Origin: Nemopilema nomurai
Lineage: Eukaryota > Cnidaria > Scyphozoa > Rhizostomeae > Rhizostomatidae
NCBI GenBank assembly: GCA_003864495.1
Contig: ML133401.1
Span: forward strand, 6,191,189-6,255,188
Reading direction: 5' to 3'
DNA length: 64,000 nt
The position numbers and the translations under genes are program-made. The notes under the pieces are model-generated. The model did no database searches and was not told the DNA's origin. It worked only from the letters and a program-made list of their open reading frames with translations. This document shows positions 25,748 to 37,308 of the stretch, one piece after another. Within the stretch, counting starts at the first letter, position 1. Each line of letters opens with the position of its first letter.

Positions 25748-28700
25748 CGTCTTGGGTTATTACTACGGTTCATGCTGTGCCTCATTGATAAGCAAAACTC
25801 CTAGATTCCTAGCACACAGGTATGCCGCCAACTTTCTGCCTTTCCGAATATTATTAAGAAAAGTTTGTTAATATGTACAGAAAAAGATTTCTAGATTTTC
25901 AAAAAGTCGCATGAAGAAAGTATCTAAGAAAACCACCAACCAGTGTTTTATTGGTCAAAAGATGTTCAAACTTTTCGCACTTGCCTATAAAGATCATTAG
26001 AGAAAGTTGGCTTCGAGTCCTAAGGCACGTCCTTTTGAATCAAATCTAGTTATTAGGAAAAAGCCCTGCTCTAAGAACATTTACGAGGAATTTGCCTTGA
26101 AGATGTTTTTATCTATGAACAGTGAGAATTCAGGAGAATCACGAAGTATAATCTTCGTCCACGGTTAGCGACTGAAACATCGCAATCGATGATTGAGAAA
26201 AGAAAAATGCAAAGGATGATCGTTTGAGATAAAAACTATATCTGATGTGCTAATTGAAGCAGAATCCTACATCTGAATTTTTTTTCTGTCAAAAAGAAGA
26301 TATTAAAAAAAGAATCGTCCGGAGAAATCCACGAAACCAAAATATTTTTGTTATGAGAGCAGCCCAGCAAGCATCAGTTCATGCTATGGTTCATTAAACA
26401 TTTACTAGCACATTGCAGATTCTCAGCTGAAACTGCAGAATAAGGCCGATCAGATTGCACTGCATATGTAACGCCCTGCCTAATTCTTGTTCGACGCATT
26501 CTTGCCTTTCGAAATTGCATAACCAAATCTATTTTACATTTCTTGAAAATCGAAAGAGGACTTTTTTAAAATTTTGAGATTCTACTGCGTGTTGATTACT
26601 TTCCGTGATGGTTGATCAATCAAGAAGAGCGAAAAACGAGATAATTTCTAGCTTCAGTTTTGCAAAAAACAACGGCATATTGTGGCCCAAAGGACAGTTG
26701 GTTATGCAATTTCTCAATATTGATAAGAGCAAACTGAAATGAAGATGGACACAAGGATCGAACTCAGTCGATCAATGAAGCAGCCGTTTAGTCTTTCTAG
26801 ATTTTGACTGCTGCAAGGCTCCCTGTCAGTGACCATCTTATTTACAATTATCTAATACCATCAACCATCTTTACCAATATCAGAATAATGATATTGCATA
26901 CACGTTGGAGGGGGTAAGCATGGAGAAAGTCATAAATGAAAGATTTGCAGAGCAAAATGTTTTACTTTCACAATACATGCATGGCTCATCATTTTGCTGA
27001 AACGTTTTGAAATTGAAGAGGAAAAGGATGTCGTCTATGTGAAATATTTTGCATTTCCTATTGTCTTGACCTCATGGTGTATCCATGAAGATGAAGACTA
27101 TGGCATGCAAATTTAAATGTTTATTTAACTAAAAGGACTGTTAAAAGGACTAAGGCCGCTCATTCAAAGGAGCGTTATCAAAAACCAAAGCTCTGAAGGG
27201 CAGTTATCCAAAAGGCCGAGGTGGAAACTTATGACGCACGCAATGCCCTCTTCAACCTTTGCAGTCACATCCATTGGCCCGAAATGAATCTTAAGAGGAT
27301 TCGAGGAGTTTTAGCTTAGCTTAATCTTTGCTGTAGCTTATGATGCACGCACAGTGATTCTATAGGATATGTGCTAATAATGTAAATTTCATACCAGCAA
27401 TAAAGAGTCTTTTCCTTGGAGAGTAGCCTTTTCAAGACTTAACACGTGTAACTGATTTGTAGAATTTCGTTCGATTCAGACTTTCAAAGTGTTCACGCTC
27501 CTGACCTCAAAGAATTTATCTTTAAGATACCTTTTAGAATAAAATTATCTAATTAATTATTTCCTTCCACCCCACCCATTTCTCAGAAGCACCTCTACCC
27601 GAGTTCTTATCCAAAGACAAAGAAATTATACCATTTTTGATTAAAAATTTCAAAACATTTCTAGTCAATAGTCTTTCGAAGTGGGCTAATGAATCTAAGA
27701 TCTCATTGTCTAGATGTGTAGGTAGACAAATTACAAAAAGCGATGTGTTTCTTACAGACATTTCAGTGCGCAAAGAATAAATGTTATTTTGTCAGCAAAC
27801 AGTGAAAAGCTACGGATTCAAGTAGGCACGCATTTCCTGAGAAATTTTTATCAAAAATTATCATCCTAAATTATGCGATAATTGATCATTGAGTTGGAAA
27901 AGAGCTTCTACTTGCATTTCGACAGGATGTCCTAATTTCTTAAGCTTAATCGCTAATCGCTTCAACTATTACTGGAAGAGTTTCTTTCCAATGCGTTGAA
28001 AATTGAAATTATTCTTACAAACATAGTCTGCCCTGGGTCAATCAGCAAATCCAGTAATTAAATATACCTTCCAAGGTTAAACCTTTCAAATACTTGCCTA
28101 ATTCATCAAAAAAAGACTTACTTGTTTGATAGCATATATAAATTAGGTACTTCTTTTAACCGGAACACACTAAAGTTTATCGCTTTAGGCCAGCTATTAG
28201 TCAAGTTAGCTCTTTTAACTTAATGAAAACTAGGCATTAGTTTCATCAGCTTTCATCTCAGCGAAAACACTTTTAGTTGCAGTTCGTAAACATTGGAAAC
28301 CAATCTTAGAACGTTCAACTTCAAGTGCAAAATCAGTGTAACATTCCAAAGAGGTTGATTGAAAATCAGGTCAACTTCGCTTCACTAAAAAAATTTCAAA
28401 ATATCAGCTGATATCACATATCGCTCTGCTTCTGATGGCATTGAAGTTCATATTTCAGCTCTTCAGAGCCCTAATCATTTACAGAAATTAGTTGTTGCCA
28501 CAGTTTAAATTGAATTTTGGATGAGGTTTAATTTTGGCACCGACATTTAAGAACTAGGGTGTTGAATACAATTTTATTCTGATGCAACTAAAGAAGCTTT
28601 TGTGGAAAAGCGAAGCATGAAAATCAAGAGATCGAAAATAGGCAAGCATCACTCGTGAATAACGAAGATTCTCTGGTGTGAAAAAACCATCTCAACTCTA

Positions 28701-30278
28701 TTGGATGTTTGTATTACGGTTGGTGACTGAAGGGAACGAGGAGAGATGAATAATAAAAACAGGCGGGAAAATTAATCGTTTTATGATGCAAGACCAATAT
28801 TCAAACTCATTTCCTGCCAAGATTGTCATGGGAAAACAGGCCTGTTCGTCCATAAGCCTCTCGTGTAATGAGTGACTGCAGTAGGTTTTCACCCGTCAAT
28901 GTATGCTGGAGTGAGCTATTAAGATTCTTTGGATGGGAGAAAAAACAGCTGATGTTAATCTTCGATTGGAGAAGGAGAGCAACAATAAAAGCTAAAAGGG
29001 TCGGCAGAGTGAAAGGCCTAGGTGTGTCGCACAAGGCTTCAGTTTCTCTGTTTCCATATTCTCGCTGATTGCAAGCAATACCCCCGTAAGCAGAAAGTGC
29101 ATCTTTTACTTTGGTAGTGCACCTTCTTCTGTGTGAATTGTGAGATTTCAAGTAGGCATTTTACAAAGTCACGCGAAGAAACACGTTTCCCAACTGATTT
29201 TCCATGTAGCCACGTTCAACGTTTTGCAGCAACCAAAAACTGTTTCATGAGGAAATGATGAGACCACTGATTAGGCTCTGCAGGTAACCGTTGATGATAA
29301 ACTTGAAGGCAGTGGAAATTTGTGCAATTCGACATATCATTACTTCAATGGCGTTGGGTCAACTATATTCTACCATTGAAAAATTGTCTTTCGAAACCCA
29401 GGGCATTTCTTCGATGTCTGCTGTACGTCAATCGGGAACATTATCACGATGGATAACAAACACCCTGAAAGAACCTCTTATAGGTCGTTATCGACACATT
29501 AAACAGCCAATGCCGTCTTGATATTCTCGTTGATATAGAAAATACGACACGCCTCTAGACAGCATTTTATGGGACCTTGGAGTCGAGAAGCTTAGATTAA
29601 GACCGTGAGATTAGTTTACCATCGCGTGTTTCCTGATTGCAGCTATGGGGAATAAATTACACCGCAGCCTTGGAGGAAACTTGTCTTTCGGTACAGAGGA
29701 AATCTACGCAAGGAAATCGGAACCGTTCGAAATGACCAATCAGAGGGCAGGCTTAGCAGCTATTGTCTGCGATCGAGGGATGCCTCGAAGTAGAGAAAGG
29801 GAACGAATATATCCAAGGCTTCATCGGTGCCAAAAACGTGCTCATCGATTGCTGAAGGTAATCAATTCAGAGAGAGAATCATGTCGAAGAAGGCTCGATT
29901 CTGTTTTGAGTATCGAGCTTCTAAATAACTAGGACCTGTCAAGCAAGATAATTTGCTCCGGGATTATTGACGACAAAAGAGATATTAATGGTGAGGCAGC
30001 AAGATAAGAAATTAAGGCAGTTAGGAAAAGCAAACGAGGGCGAGATTGCACGAGGATATAAAAGCAGAGAGTGATGGGCAGCAGGAAAACTTAGCAAAGC
30101 AAAAATCTGCGTTTCCGTAAAACAAGATGTAGTAAACGAGAAGTTAATTTTCGCCTAAGCAAACGCAGTTAAATTTTGCCTGTAGTCTGTGTGTGCACAC
30201 ATTTTTCCTATTGCGTGAAGAATAGTTCGGTTGTTAGCTTTTACGAAGATTTATACGACAATGCAAAAGAAACGACTG

Positions 30279-30378
30279 GGTAAGCAAGAAGCAGGCTAGA
30301 GGTGGTAAGCAAGAAGCAGGCTAGAGGTGGTAAGCAAGAAGCAGGCTAGAGGTGGTAAGCAAGAAGCAGGCTAGAGGT
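30279..30378. repeat. Four-copy 25-bp minisatellite
   Basis: Unit ggtaagcaagaagcaggct plus agaggt is repeated four times without visible divergence (starts 30279, 30304, 30329, 30354). Each unit contains GGTAAG, a strong donor-like motif on the plus strand. No gene is recognised around it. Confidence 0.95.
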
Positions 30379-30926
30379 GGAATCGTACAAAAAGAAAATT
30401 AAGTAACTATATGAGCATGTAATTTCATTAGAAGGCTGTTTTGATAAAGAGAGAGAGATCGCGGCTCTTTGCACGGTAGACTGCCTCAAAAAGCAACCTA
30501 TTTAATAAATCAAAACGAAGAGAAACGATCGAATGAGGGATGGAAATGAACATGGAGACTTCTGCATGGCGCTGTTTCGAAACAGCGTGATTATGTAATC
30601 GGGAGATGGCGCAGTGAAAGAGGTGCCTGGTCCTTCGCTAATGTAGGTGACTTTGGTTTTGGTACCAAATCTGATTATGAATTGATTCAGATGACATTCC
30701 GGGAGAGATCGTTTCACCCATTGCCAGAAAACCGACATCCGAAAAACAGTAGGGAATAGAAAAGTATTAGTTGATTTATGGGAATTAAAAGGTACAGCCG
30801 CTTGTTGAGCATAAGGCTGAAACAAATGAACTTCCTCACAAACGTCTTACGATAATTTACAAACAAAGACCTGTTTGAAAAATGTTGTAAATGGCACTGC
30901 ACTTTTTCTGTTATGGCTAGCAGCTA

Positions 30927-33261
30927 ATTGCACTCGACTATACATTCTCTTTGTACCACAGATAAATAGACATTGCAAAAAATGAAAAGAATGTCCATAA
31001 GAACTTTGTGAATACCAAAATAATGAAATGCTAAAAAATTCGCTACAATACACACAGGTTTTCAAAATTGATAATGGCAAAAAATCACGGGCTATTGATA
31101 AACGTACCTGCCATGACGGATCTGGTGGCTTCAAGGTATTCTCAGAGATGATTCGAATGAAAGGAGAAAACTCGAGTCTGTTCTTTTTCTTCTTGTGCGA
31201 ACGAAATGCGAGCGTGTTAACGAATGTTTTTCTCGACGATGCAGCCGGCCAAGTTCAGCTGACTCGGAAAACGAGCTATTGTGCTCGCAAGCACCTGCCC
31301 CAAGGCAAAGTATATGATCATTTGCATATGTCTTTGGTGCATATTGAGTCGACATGGGAGTATCGAGTCCACCATTTACACGAGACAAAAGGAATTCCCA
31401 GGGAAAGGCCACAGTGGCAGGCTAAAAAGGGAAGAAAAAATGCGGAGAAAGCAAGTGGATTGCTTCTTGTTTTTACTCTAAGCAAAAGCTGTTTTCAGAG
31501 GCACATGTGAAAGTTTGTCAGTTTTCAAATCAATTACAGTCGGCTGAAGTTCAAGAGGAAGTCTGTTTATATTCCTTCCAAAACGCATAAGTGCATACGT
31601 TGCTGGATATTTCTGTTTGATCGAAACTCGCTTCCTTTGCGCTTTAGCAAGCTGAAATGCTAACTTTCAAATGCTTACCTTAAATAAGGAATAGGAAGAT
31701 TAGGTTCCGAGTATTTCATTAAAACACATCTCCGCCTTGATTATTTGGTCATGAATTTTCATTTTTCAATTATATTTTTGAATCAAAGCTTCACATGAGT
31801 TGAGGTAGCCATTATTTAGAATTGAAGTTGAAGTAATTATATTGTCAGCGAAGATCCGCTGCAAATTCGCAACTGATGTGCCAGCAGCTCTCCAGCTGGC
31901 CAACGCGAACACCCTCGTGTGAACATGATAATATTGTCCAATTAACACCATTTTCTTGAGTATTTTTTCTAGCATAGAGATGACAGAATCCCTTCTCGTT
32001 TTCGTGGTCGTTACAAGGTCAAAGTGTTTTTTCCTCTCCTCCACTGTTTCTAGTAGAGGTAGGTATTTCTTAGTAACAGAGACAGTAGTACAAGAAAATT
32101 AAAAATAGCTTGTAAATAAAGAAAAAAAAGTAGAAAGCGAAAGATGCAAAATCAGTATGTTGAATTACGAACTGTCCAGCCAGAGAGTCTAAATAAGTGA
32201 GATTTTAGAGCTCCTCCCAGTGATTCATTTTCCCGCTCGGTTTCATGTGGACGACATTTTAAAACTTCCTTCGAGACCAGCGAGTTTTCACAACTACAAT
32301 CATACCTACCATAAATGATTAAGTTAGCGCCCCTTGCCAAATAACCGATAAAGGCAATTTTTCGATTAGCGTCCAATGCTTGAATAAGCGCCTCCTAAAT
32401 ATGATGGAAACGGGACGCTTTTTTGAATTTAGTAAAGACAACATACTTTACTCTTAAGCTGCATTTCAGTATACATAAAAATGGAAATAATTTTGTAATT
32501 GGTCTTATTGGAAACGCAAAGTGAGTATAATTCTTTAAATCTTTAATGATTCTGCAGAGGCAAATTTCAAAAGCCAACAGTCAATCGTAAGCGAAGAAGA
32601 TGTTTACCCTTTTAAAGTAGAGTAAAACGCTGTTGTAATAGCAGGGCCTGAATTTGAAGAAGGAATTGATACTTCATAGACAATTTATTTTTTTATGAAA
32701 TGTGTATTATGTTTGCTATAATCTTCTTCAAAAAAGAACTCAAAAACACTGGCATCAAATTTTCTACCTTCCATGGTTTGGTGAAAAAAAATAACCAACT
32801 TGCGCTTATTTCGTCATTTAAGGTACACTTTTTGTCAGGCATTAGGAGTGTTTCAGCGCCGTTACGGCTTGTGATTTGTTTTCTGGGTGTCCAAAACTCT
32901 CAAGGTCTCAAATCATCTTTATATATACTTTCATAAGTTCGTGCACAGCATGATCAGGAATATGATGAAAACTTTGGTCGAAACGTTTTAGAGAAGGTGT
33001 CTTAGGTATTTACGCTGACACCAATTTGGCGAAGTAATAGGCCTAATCATTAAAGGTCTCTGACAGATCCCAGTTTTCAAATGAGAAAGTATTGATAAAT
33101 AAAGGGAAGAGGACTGACAAATCGTGAGTGATGGAAGGCCAGTCTTCTTGTGCGTTCCAAGACAGCTGATAGTAAGTCAGACAATAAGGAAGCCAGGCTG
33201 TCGTTACAAATGCTATTGGTAACAAGACGCGTGTGTCCAGGCAGATAAAAAGCCCACTCCA
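30927..33261 (-). CDS. Candidate DRAM/FRAG1/TMEM150-type membrane protein exons
   Basis: Four open segments read in order on the minus strand. The frame at 33046-33261 has LLPIAFVTTAWLPYCLTYY followed by DWPSIT, like the first TM and P-x-ISD loop of the DRAM/FRAG1 family. Exon 32608-32647 follows (acceptor caaattcag, donor AGG|gtaaac). Exon 32310-32394 has NRKIAFIGYLARGANLII, like the N-x6-G-x5-G helix of that family. The frame starting at 31030 has HYFGIHKVL then VYLSVVQ, like the H-x-x-G helix. Phases agree across the last three. Problems: no ATG in frame at the start (an in-frame TGA precedes; an ATG exists in a different frame, as if shifted), one loop looks short, and the C-terminal helices are not convincingly found. 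It could be a decayed copy. Another chain sharing exon 32310-32394 and ending in the frame 31766-32037 cannot be excluded. Confidence 0.3.
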
Positions 33262-34384
33262 TCAACAATCTCTTATTTACCATTTCCTTATCGCTGCAGA
33301 GACACTATCCATGAAGGCTATTTCATTGAGATACGACAATTTGGAGGGTATTCCTAGATCCTTTATCCATTGTATACTGATTGCACCTACCTGCAAAGTT
33401 GTTTTGCAAAAGCAGAAATCGCGAGAGCAGCTTTACAATACACGCGTAAGACATGCACAGATGATTAGGCAGGGAGAGATAACGCTCGTTATGATGGGAT
33501 CTCTGAGCGATATGCTCTTCTAGATACGATTTGTGACGTCATTCAAAGGCTCATCGCACAAGTTTTGGCTAATGCATTCGCCTCTCAATTATACTAGAAC
33601 GCAATCGGGAGGTAAAGAGTCGCCGGACATCTGGCATAGTGTTCAGAGTTTGCTGAAATAAGGAGTTAAGTGATTGCTGATTGAAGGAGGTCGTAAAAAA
33701 AGACAATACAGATTGCCGTTTAGGAGCCGCAGCGGCAAGCCACGCATTCTTCCATGCTCCTGATTGCTATCGATGTCTCAATGTTGGACAAATCAATTTC
33801 CCGACGGCAATCACCAGTTGTGCTTTTGTCATAAAGTCCCTTTCGAAATGTGTGTTCCAGCCTAAGAAGGGTGTGCTTTGAGTTTCAGAAAACATTGAAG
33901 ACGATTGCGAGGGCGACTCGAAAGATTTTTGACAACTTAATAACAGGCTGTGACTGTTTCAAGGCAATTCTTCCACTGTAGCACTGAGACAGAGACAGAA
34001 ACAGAGTTGTGCCAAACTAAGGTTTGATCAGGAGATAAGCGAGTTTAGCGGTGTCAGTGGCGCAGGTGGGACAAAGCTGGCCGCAATTTACATTGGTAAA
34101 ATGACGCGGAGAGATAAGATTAGCCCATAACTATAAAAGAAACTTGTCACACTGACATGGAAATCTGACCAAGGACTGTGCATATGTGTTCTGCCAAGCC
34201 GGAAATTTCTAAAATATGATAGCAGCTGAATCAGAGCTAGTGGAAAAGCGAGGAATATTCAACATACTCTTTCGTCCGACACTCCTTATAGTATGCAAAA
34301 ATCGGAAAATCACAAAAAGCTGACAAATTAAATAGCCAGTTGCGGAATCAAAACTACGTTAAGTGCTACAGGGAGCAGCGTATG

Positions 34385-34438
34385 ATTGGCCTTCAAACGA
34401 CCAATCAGTATACAATTGGCCTTCAAACGACCAATCAG
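34385..34438. promoter_or_regulatory. Duplicated pair of opposed CCAAT boxes
   Basis: The 24-base unit attggccttcaaacgaccaa plus tcag occurs at 34385-34408 and 34415-34438. Each has ATTGG at one end and CCAAT at the other, so four CCAAT pentamers alternate in orientation within 54 bases. Such clusters recruit NF-Y at divergent promoters. Here it lies between minus-strand candidate exons (below 33.9 kb) and a plus-strand open frame (from 35.1 kb), but both neighbours are unproven. Confidence 0.35.
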
Positions 34439-35114
34439 CGGCACCCTCACAACTTCTTTGGAAGGATCAAAGTTAAAAGATGAACTCCTTCTGTCTACAC
34501 AGAACGGAAATTTGCATTAATATGTAGACTGAATCTATGAAGTGACTAGCTAGCCCAATAATGCGAAAATTGTCAAGTCCATTTCCCGTTTCGTCATTTG
34601 ATAAGTTTCTTAAGTGGATTCCCCACTAAAATCGCCAGAATTTTCCTGCTGCCTAGAAAAATTGAGTTTATGATCCTTGCAAGGGTCTTAGGGCATCCCC
34701 TGCACCGTGACGGACATCCCCTAACTGCTTGCAAACAGTAATAGCACTGAACTAACTTTTAAAAGACACAACTCGAAATGAATTTTAATTAACAACGCGT
34801 TGTCATCCTAAGTTGTTTCGCGAATAGCTTGGCAAAACCTGTTAATGTCGTTTGCCGAAAAGATGAGGCACCTCAAGAACATTAAGGGAAATGCATGCTG
34901 TGCTGATTAACTGGTTATGAGTGTGCGTGTTTTGCTTGGTCGTAAAAACGTTTCCATTATGCGTTCTCTACGTGCTAATGGTACGCAACCGAGATAACGC
35001 TATTTGAATGTGTTTCGGATTCAGTTCAACCTAACTTGTCAATCTGACACTCTTAAACGGTCATCAGTGACGCAAAAATAGACGGTGTTTATCGGCCGAG
35101 ACTCTCTGAAAATG

Positions 35115-35308
35115 GTACACTTGCTTTTGACGGGAAGACACGCTTGTTCATGCGGGAAAGGTTGGGTAGAGCGAGGGTTAGCGAGTATGAACATTCTAGC
35201 GAATGGGACAAATTCATGTGGATTATGCTTACAAAACCTTCTTCCTGAATGTCATAACGAATTAGCATTAGCACCAAGAAAAACTTCTGTTGAATCTTAC
35301 TTTATAGG
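35115..35308 (+). CDS. Unrecognised plus-strand open frame, possible first exon
   Basis: An in-frame TAG near 35078 is followed by an ATG at about 35115 and 64 open codons to a donor-like ATAG|gtgtgg. The peptide is cysteine-rich (HACSCGKGW, NSCGLCLQN). Exon-like pieces downstream (about 35998-36038 and 36230-36330, the latter with NCPCIDCLLPGP) could continue it in phase. I recognise no family, and short open frames with chance splice sites are expected in this DNA. Confidence 0.18.
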
Positions 35309-37308
35309 TGTGGGCAGAGGTAATAAACTTACAATTCCTGTAAGCACGAAAATAAATTTCATCAAGATGGCGAGAGGTTTTATGGCATCGTCCAACTTCA
35401 AATGGCAATTTTTTAAGAATATTGCCACTGTGTATTTGTACCGACTATTAAATTATACAATCTTTCATACCACCTTGCTTTTTCTTCTAAAGCTAGAAAT
35501 GCTTTTAAATAACAAGATTAGGTCAGATTTATGGCTCGCATTGTGTTAGGCTTGCTTCTCTAGAATTAAGACAAGAATAATCCTTCCTTTCGCACAAACA
35601 TAAAAATGGCTGACTTCATCAAATCACGTTTAATCCCAGTAGCGGAATCGCTCGAGAGGAGCAGCCAATGTGAGCAGCCAAGAGGACGTACTAAGATTGG
35701 GAAATCATCGTGGCGGTTTTTGAACTAATGAGGCCTGGTCGCCCTGTCACAACTGCGTACACGGCTCTTTGAATGACGCGAGAAGGAAAATGGCCTAAAC
35801 AGCCACACCCAACAGATATTCGAGAATCGCGGCCTTCGCAAGCAAATTGAAACATTTGTCTTGCTTTCATGCAAACAGTTGCTGTGATAAGGACTTAATT
35901 GACGACAAATATCTCTAACAGCTTTTGAAACTCGCATACGCAAAACTGGCACGGTACTGATGTCTTCTGCTCGGTGGAAGGTAGCAAAAATCTGTTGTTG
36001 CAGCTGCTCATAAGATCGGAAAACATCAATTTAAGGCTAGGTGAGATAATTCGAAGCTCTCATTTGCAGTGTTTCATAGTTAGTTATCAACGAGTTCAGC
36101 TTAAAACATCGCTAGAACAACTCTACAATTCGAGTCTCTACATTAACGTGCAAATCTCTTCTGAATTCGAATAGACCAACGTCACTTCCTCTGCGCATCG
36201 AAGCCGCTTCGTATTGGATTCAGCCTCGTTTGCAGCAACTGCCCGTGCATAGACTGCCTTTTGCCAGGTCCTCGAATCAAGCTGAGTCGCTTATTCACTT
36301 CTATTGCGAGTCAGAACTTTCCACATCAAAGTATAATAGCGAGTCGAGTGCTTCATGGGCGGGAAAGATTCAGAGCATAAGGTTCATTCTTAGTTCTGGA
36401 TGCCAACACAAAGCTAAATGGTAGTCTTGATGAATTCCCCGCGATTTCTTTGGTAGGGTAGGTAATTTGGTTGTTTTCGTCGGATTTCCACAACCCTCAC
36501 GGCTGGAAACAACAGCCAGGGCAGAAATATAGACAAAAGAGAGAACCGGCCTAACCAGCCTTTGATATTAAGCAGCCTGATAACGGAATACTGAAGGAAG
36601 CTAAAACTGTAAAAAGACCGATCAAGAATAGGACTGATTCGTGTAATTCCTTGGTAAACGCTCAAAATGCCGTACAGTAAATGGTAAATTTCATGATGTA
36701 AGAAATTGACTGTTCTTCAGGAATTTCTGCAAAAATTACGCTCCTGTTTGTACAGAGATTTCACATCAAGATGTTTGCTAAAAAATGTAGAAAGAATTGT
36801 TGACCTAAAGTTCTCGTTAACTGACAAATTGAGAGACAGCCTCGCGCTTAACCTGGTAATCGGAGAACGGAACGCCGAAAGAAAATAGCCAGCATTAAGT
36901 ACGTTACTGCTCAAATTGTCAAACAACATATTGCTTATAATCCCTATTTGATGGTCAGCCTCAAAAGCAATTAAGCACCAAGAAGCTCCACCTATGTAAG
37001 CATTTAAAAATTAGGATTAAGAGAAGGAAAAATCTGGAACAGTTTCGTCATTAATCCAAACCATACTCAGGGAAGGACAACAAGATTAACTGTGGATATA
37101 ATTCATGGCAATAAAACTAATCTCGAATACAAAATTGATCGGAAACAAAGACGAACTTCGAAGATATTTAGTTATGAACAAGTGACTGGATACTTTGATG
37201 ATCAAATCAAGGACGAAAATGTCTATACTCGAAACGGATTGACCTTTACGGTGTGATAATTCTTTGAAGAATAGAAAAATTTACATCGTTTAGAAAGTGA
37301 CTGGCACG

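Larger units (their letters stand above)
21157..37308. other. 16-kb region without a firm gene
   Basis: Between the channel gene's first recognised exon and the DAW1 stop codon I find no exon chain that matches a known family with confidence. Open frames here are mostly under 110 codons, as expected by chance in AT-rich DNA. Candidates listed separately are DRAM/FRAG1-like exons (30.9-33.3 kb), an ankyrin-like open frame (25.5-25.75 kb) and a plus-strand open frame near 35.1-35.3 kb. The right end of the interval (from about 21.2 kb) must include the channel promoter; its left flank near 37.3 kb the DAW1 3' UTR. Confidence 0.6.

Noticed and set aside
26740..26830. B-box-like gagttcgatcc on the minus strand
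   Set aside because: No matching acceptor stem or convincing A-box, so no tRNA call.
31028..31510. 160-codon plus-strand open frame
   Set aside because: No recognisable domain; it overlaps the opposite-strand candidate exon starting at 31030 and shows no splice or family support.
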